NCBI GenBank assembly: GCA_026984795.1
Contig: JALSRK010000024.1
Location: 248,001-312,000 of the forward strand
Reading direction: 5' to 3'
DNA length: 64,000 nucleotides
DNA from: Solibacteraceae bacterium
GTDB taxonomy: Bacteria; Acidobacteriota; Terriglobia; Bryobacterales; Bryobacteraceae
A program made the position numbers and the translations under genes. This document shows positions 62,217 to 64,000 of this stretch, one piece after another. Position 1 is the first letter of the stretch. Each line of letters opens with the position of its first letter. The notes beneath the pieces were generated by a model. The model was not told the origin of the DNA. It was given only the letters and a program-made list of their open reading frames with translations, and did not search any database.

Positions 62217-64000
62217 ATGGCGCAACCACGCGGCAACGCAACTCGACTGTGGACCCGCCGGGGCGTTCTCGGTCTCGCCGGCCTGGCGGCGGTTCCGGCG
62301 GCATTCTCCCGTCCCCAAGCGGCTGCTGCCGCCGCCGGGCAGGAACGGACGTTCCACGCGCTCAACCGGCTCCCGCACATGGTCCAGGAATACTTCGTGC
62401 GGCAGGTCCGCGAGGTCTACGAGCGGCGCCTGGCCCGCCTGGAACAGCTTTCGACGAAAGCCGACGCCGAGCGCTACGTGCGCGAGGTGCGGGAGAAGAT
62501 CCGCCGCTCGTTCGGGCCGGCGCCGGAGAAGACGCCGCTGAACGCCCGGATCACGGGCGCCGTCGAGCGCGACGCCTACAAGATCGAGAAGGTTATCTTC
62601 GAGAGCCGGCCGGGCTTTCTCGTCACCGCGAACCTCTATGTGCCGAAGAACCGGAAGTTCCCGCTGCCGGGCGTAGTGGGCACGTGCGGGCACTCGGCCA
62701 ACGGCAAGGCGGCCGAGGCGTACCAGTCCTTCGCCCAGGGGCTGGCGCGGCAGGGCTACGTGGTGCTGATCTACGATCCCATTGGCCAGGGCGAGCGGCT
62801 GCAGTACGTGGACGAGCAGTTCCGGCCGCGGCGCGGTACGGGCACGCGCGAGCATCTTCACGCGGGCAACCAGCAGTACCTGGTGGGGGAGTTCTTCGGC
62901 GCGTGGCGGGCCTGGGACGGGATCCGGGCGCTCGACTACCTGCTCTCGCGGGAGGAAGTGGACCCGAAGCACGTGGGCGTAACGGGCAACTCCGGCGGCG
63001 GCACGATGACCACCTGGCTGTGCGGCGTCGAGCAGCGCTGGACGATGGCCGCGCCGAGCTGCTTCGTCACCGAGTTCCGCCGCAACCTGGAGAACGAGCT
63101 GCCCGCCGATACCGAGCAGTGCCCGCCGCGGGCGCTGGCGTTGGGGCTGGATCACGAGGACTTCCTGGCGGCGCTGGCGCCGAAGCCGGTCATCATCCTG
63201 GGCAAAGAGAAGGACTATTTCGACGCCCGGGGAACCGAGGCCGCCTACCACCGCCTCCGCCGGCTCTACCGGCTGCTCGGGGCTGAAGACAATATCGGCC
63301 TCTACATCGGACCGTCCTACCACGGCTTCTCGAAAGAGAACCGCGAGGCGATGTACCAGTGGTTCAACCGCTGCACGGGCGTCTCGGATTTGCGACACGA
63401 GCCGGAGCTGACCATCGAGGAAGACGAGACGCTGTGGTGCACGCCCCACGGCCAGGTGGCGGAGCTGAAATCGCGGACCGTCTTCTCGTTCACCAAGGAG
63501 CGCTCGAAAGAACTGGCCCGGCGGCGGGTGCGGCTGGACGGAGCGGCGCTGAGACGTACGGTGGCCGAGGTCTTGCGGCTGCCGGCCGAGCGGGCGGCGG
63601 GACCGGTTCCCTACCGCATCCTGCGGCCGCTGCCCGAGCGGGGCTATCCTCTCCCCCATGCCTTGCCCTATCTCGTGGAAACCGAGCCGGGCATCCTCGC
63701 CGTCGTCTACCGGCTCTCGCGGGAGCGGCTGCTGTCGCGCCCGCCGCGGGGAGTGCGCCGGGCGGTGCTCTACGTGGCCGACCGCTCGAGCGACGCCGAG
63801 CTGCGCGAGGAGCCGCTCGTCCGGGAGCTGATCGAGGCGGAACCCGAGGCCGCCTTCTACGCCTGCGACGTGCGGGGCATCGGCGAGTCGCGGCCGGAAA
63901 CCTGCAACCTCGGCAGCTTCGAGAAGCAGTACGGCAGCGACTACTTCTACGCCGCCCACGCGCTGATGCTCGACCGCCCGTACGCCGGCCAGCGGACCTG
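62217..64000 (+). CDS. Tat-exported alpha/beta hydrolase (partial, runs off the window)
   Basis: At least 594 residues are encoded. The N-terminus has a twin-arginine-like leader (LWTRRGVLGLAGLAAVPAAF). The hydrolase core has VVLIYDPIGQGER, the nucleophile elbow GVTGNSGGGTM (Ser) and a late His in GPSYHGFSKENREAM. It resembles large acetyl-xylan-esterase-like family members with an extra C-terminal region. A TACACT box (62190-62195) lies 21 bp before the ATG. It starts 57 bp after hoxW and may be unrelated to the hydrogenase. The 3' end lies outside. Confidence 0.8.
   Translation, partial: MAQPRGNATRLWTRRGVLGLAGLAAVPAAFSRPQAAAAAAGQERTFHALNRLPHMVQEYFVRQVREVYERRLARLEQLSTKADAERYVREVREKIRRSFGPAPEKTPLNARITGAVERDAYKIEKVIFESRPGFLVTANLYVPKNRKFPLPGVVGTCGHSANGKAAEAYQSFAQGLARQGYVVLIYDPIGQGERLQYVDEQFRPRRGTGTREHLHAGNQQYLVGEFFGAWRAWDGIRALDYLLSREEVDPKHVGVTGNSGGGTMTTWLCGVEQRWTMAAPSCFVTEFRRNLENELPADTEQCPPRALALGLDHEDFLAALAPKPVIILGKEKDYFDARGTEAAYHRLRRLYRLLGAEDNIGLYIGPSYHGFSKENREAMYQWFNRCTGVSDLRHEPELTIEEDETLWCTPHGQVAELKSRTVFSFTKERSKELARRRVRLDGAALRRTVAEVLRLPAERAAGPVPYRILRPLPERGYPLPHALPYLVETEPGILAVVYRLSRERLLSRPPRGVRRAVLYVADRSSDAELREEPLVRELIEAEPEAAFYACDVRGIGESRPETCNLGSFEKQYGSDYFYAAHALMLDRPYAGQRT

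Noticed and set aside
1-64000. CRISPR arrays, intact prophage or integrase genes
   Set aside because: No regularly spaced repeats and no integrase or structural phage proteins were found. The only transposase is the IS3 remnant.

Overview
The window is GC-rich, gene-dense DNA that looks like a chromosome of an Acidobacteriota member, probably of the Solibacteres/Bryobacterales type. The clues are an SBBP-repeat surface protein, a 1012-residue Oar-like outer-membrane receptor with a carboxypeptidase-regulatory-like N-terminus, three Gfo/Idh/MocA oxidoreductases (one with a Tat-type leader) and the small-gene content. No phage, plasmid or CRISPR signature was seen. The taxonomic call is inference, because no rRNA gene lies here.

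Layout. 1-5035: lysine/diaminopimelate cluster asd-lysC-dapB-dapA-dapD on the + strand. 5180-7920: secreted proteins (NTF2-like lipoprotein, BON-domain protein, unknown exported protein). 8004-18641 (- strand): amidase with a 59-residue GatC/AtzG-like partner, SBBP-repeat protein, phosphofructokinase with PPi-type residues, OsmC protein, KefB-like antiporter, then a heptosyltransferase cluster (methyltransferase, waaC-like, degenerate HldE-like domain, waaF-like). 18590-19875: a 1.2 kb insert carrying a TIR-like gene and an HU-like gene, bounded by a 41-bp direct repeat made of the waaF 5' end. 20113-28244: peptidoglycan hydrolase, a 48-residue membrane protein, a pta-deacetylase pair, and an ECF sigma / anti-sigma / outer-membrane receptor unit. 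28443-35009: glycosyltransferase, rpmE with an unusual upstream transcript, MFS transporter, exported protein divergent from a PBP4-type peptidase, and a FliA-like sigma factor.

35078-42565 is the most distinctive region. A kaiC-kaiB-sigma54 activator operon without kaiA lies back to back with a hybrid histidine kinase and a membrane PAS protein. KaiC has lost the paired catalytic glutamates in its first domain but keeps them, and the phosphorylation site (as Ser-Ser), in the second. The sigma54 activator begins with a receiver fold lacking phosphorylation residues. Together they could form a KaiBC-linked signalling output module.

42726-55337 holds sugar oxidoreductases, glycosyltransferases (one fused to a methyltransferase), a RelE-like toxin pair, an IS3 remnant, phosphoglycolate phosphatase, CvpA, purC, hemerythrin and dehydrogenases. 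55795-62160 is an overlapping operon of a SPASM radical SAM enzyme and the NAD-linked bidirectional [NiFe] hydrogenase hoxEFUYHW. The window ends inside a Tat-exported alpha/beta hydrolase.

The strongest non-coding signals are: a canonical promoter with a perfect palindrome over its -35 box, driving a 17-codon reading frame whose ribosome binding site matches the 16S rRNA tail over about 22 nt, followed by a highly structured RNA upstream of rpmE; and a short conserved intergenic element present at two distant loci.
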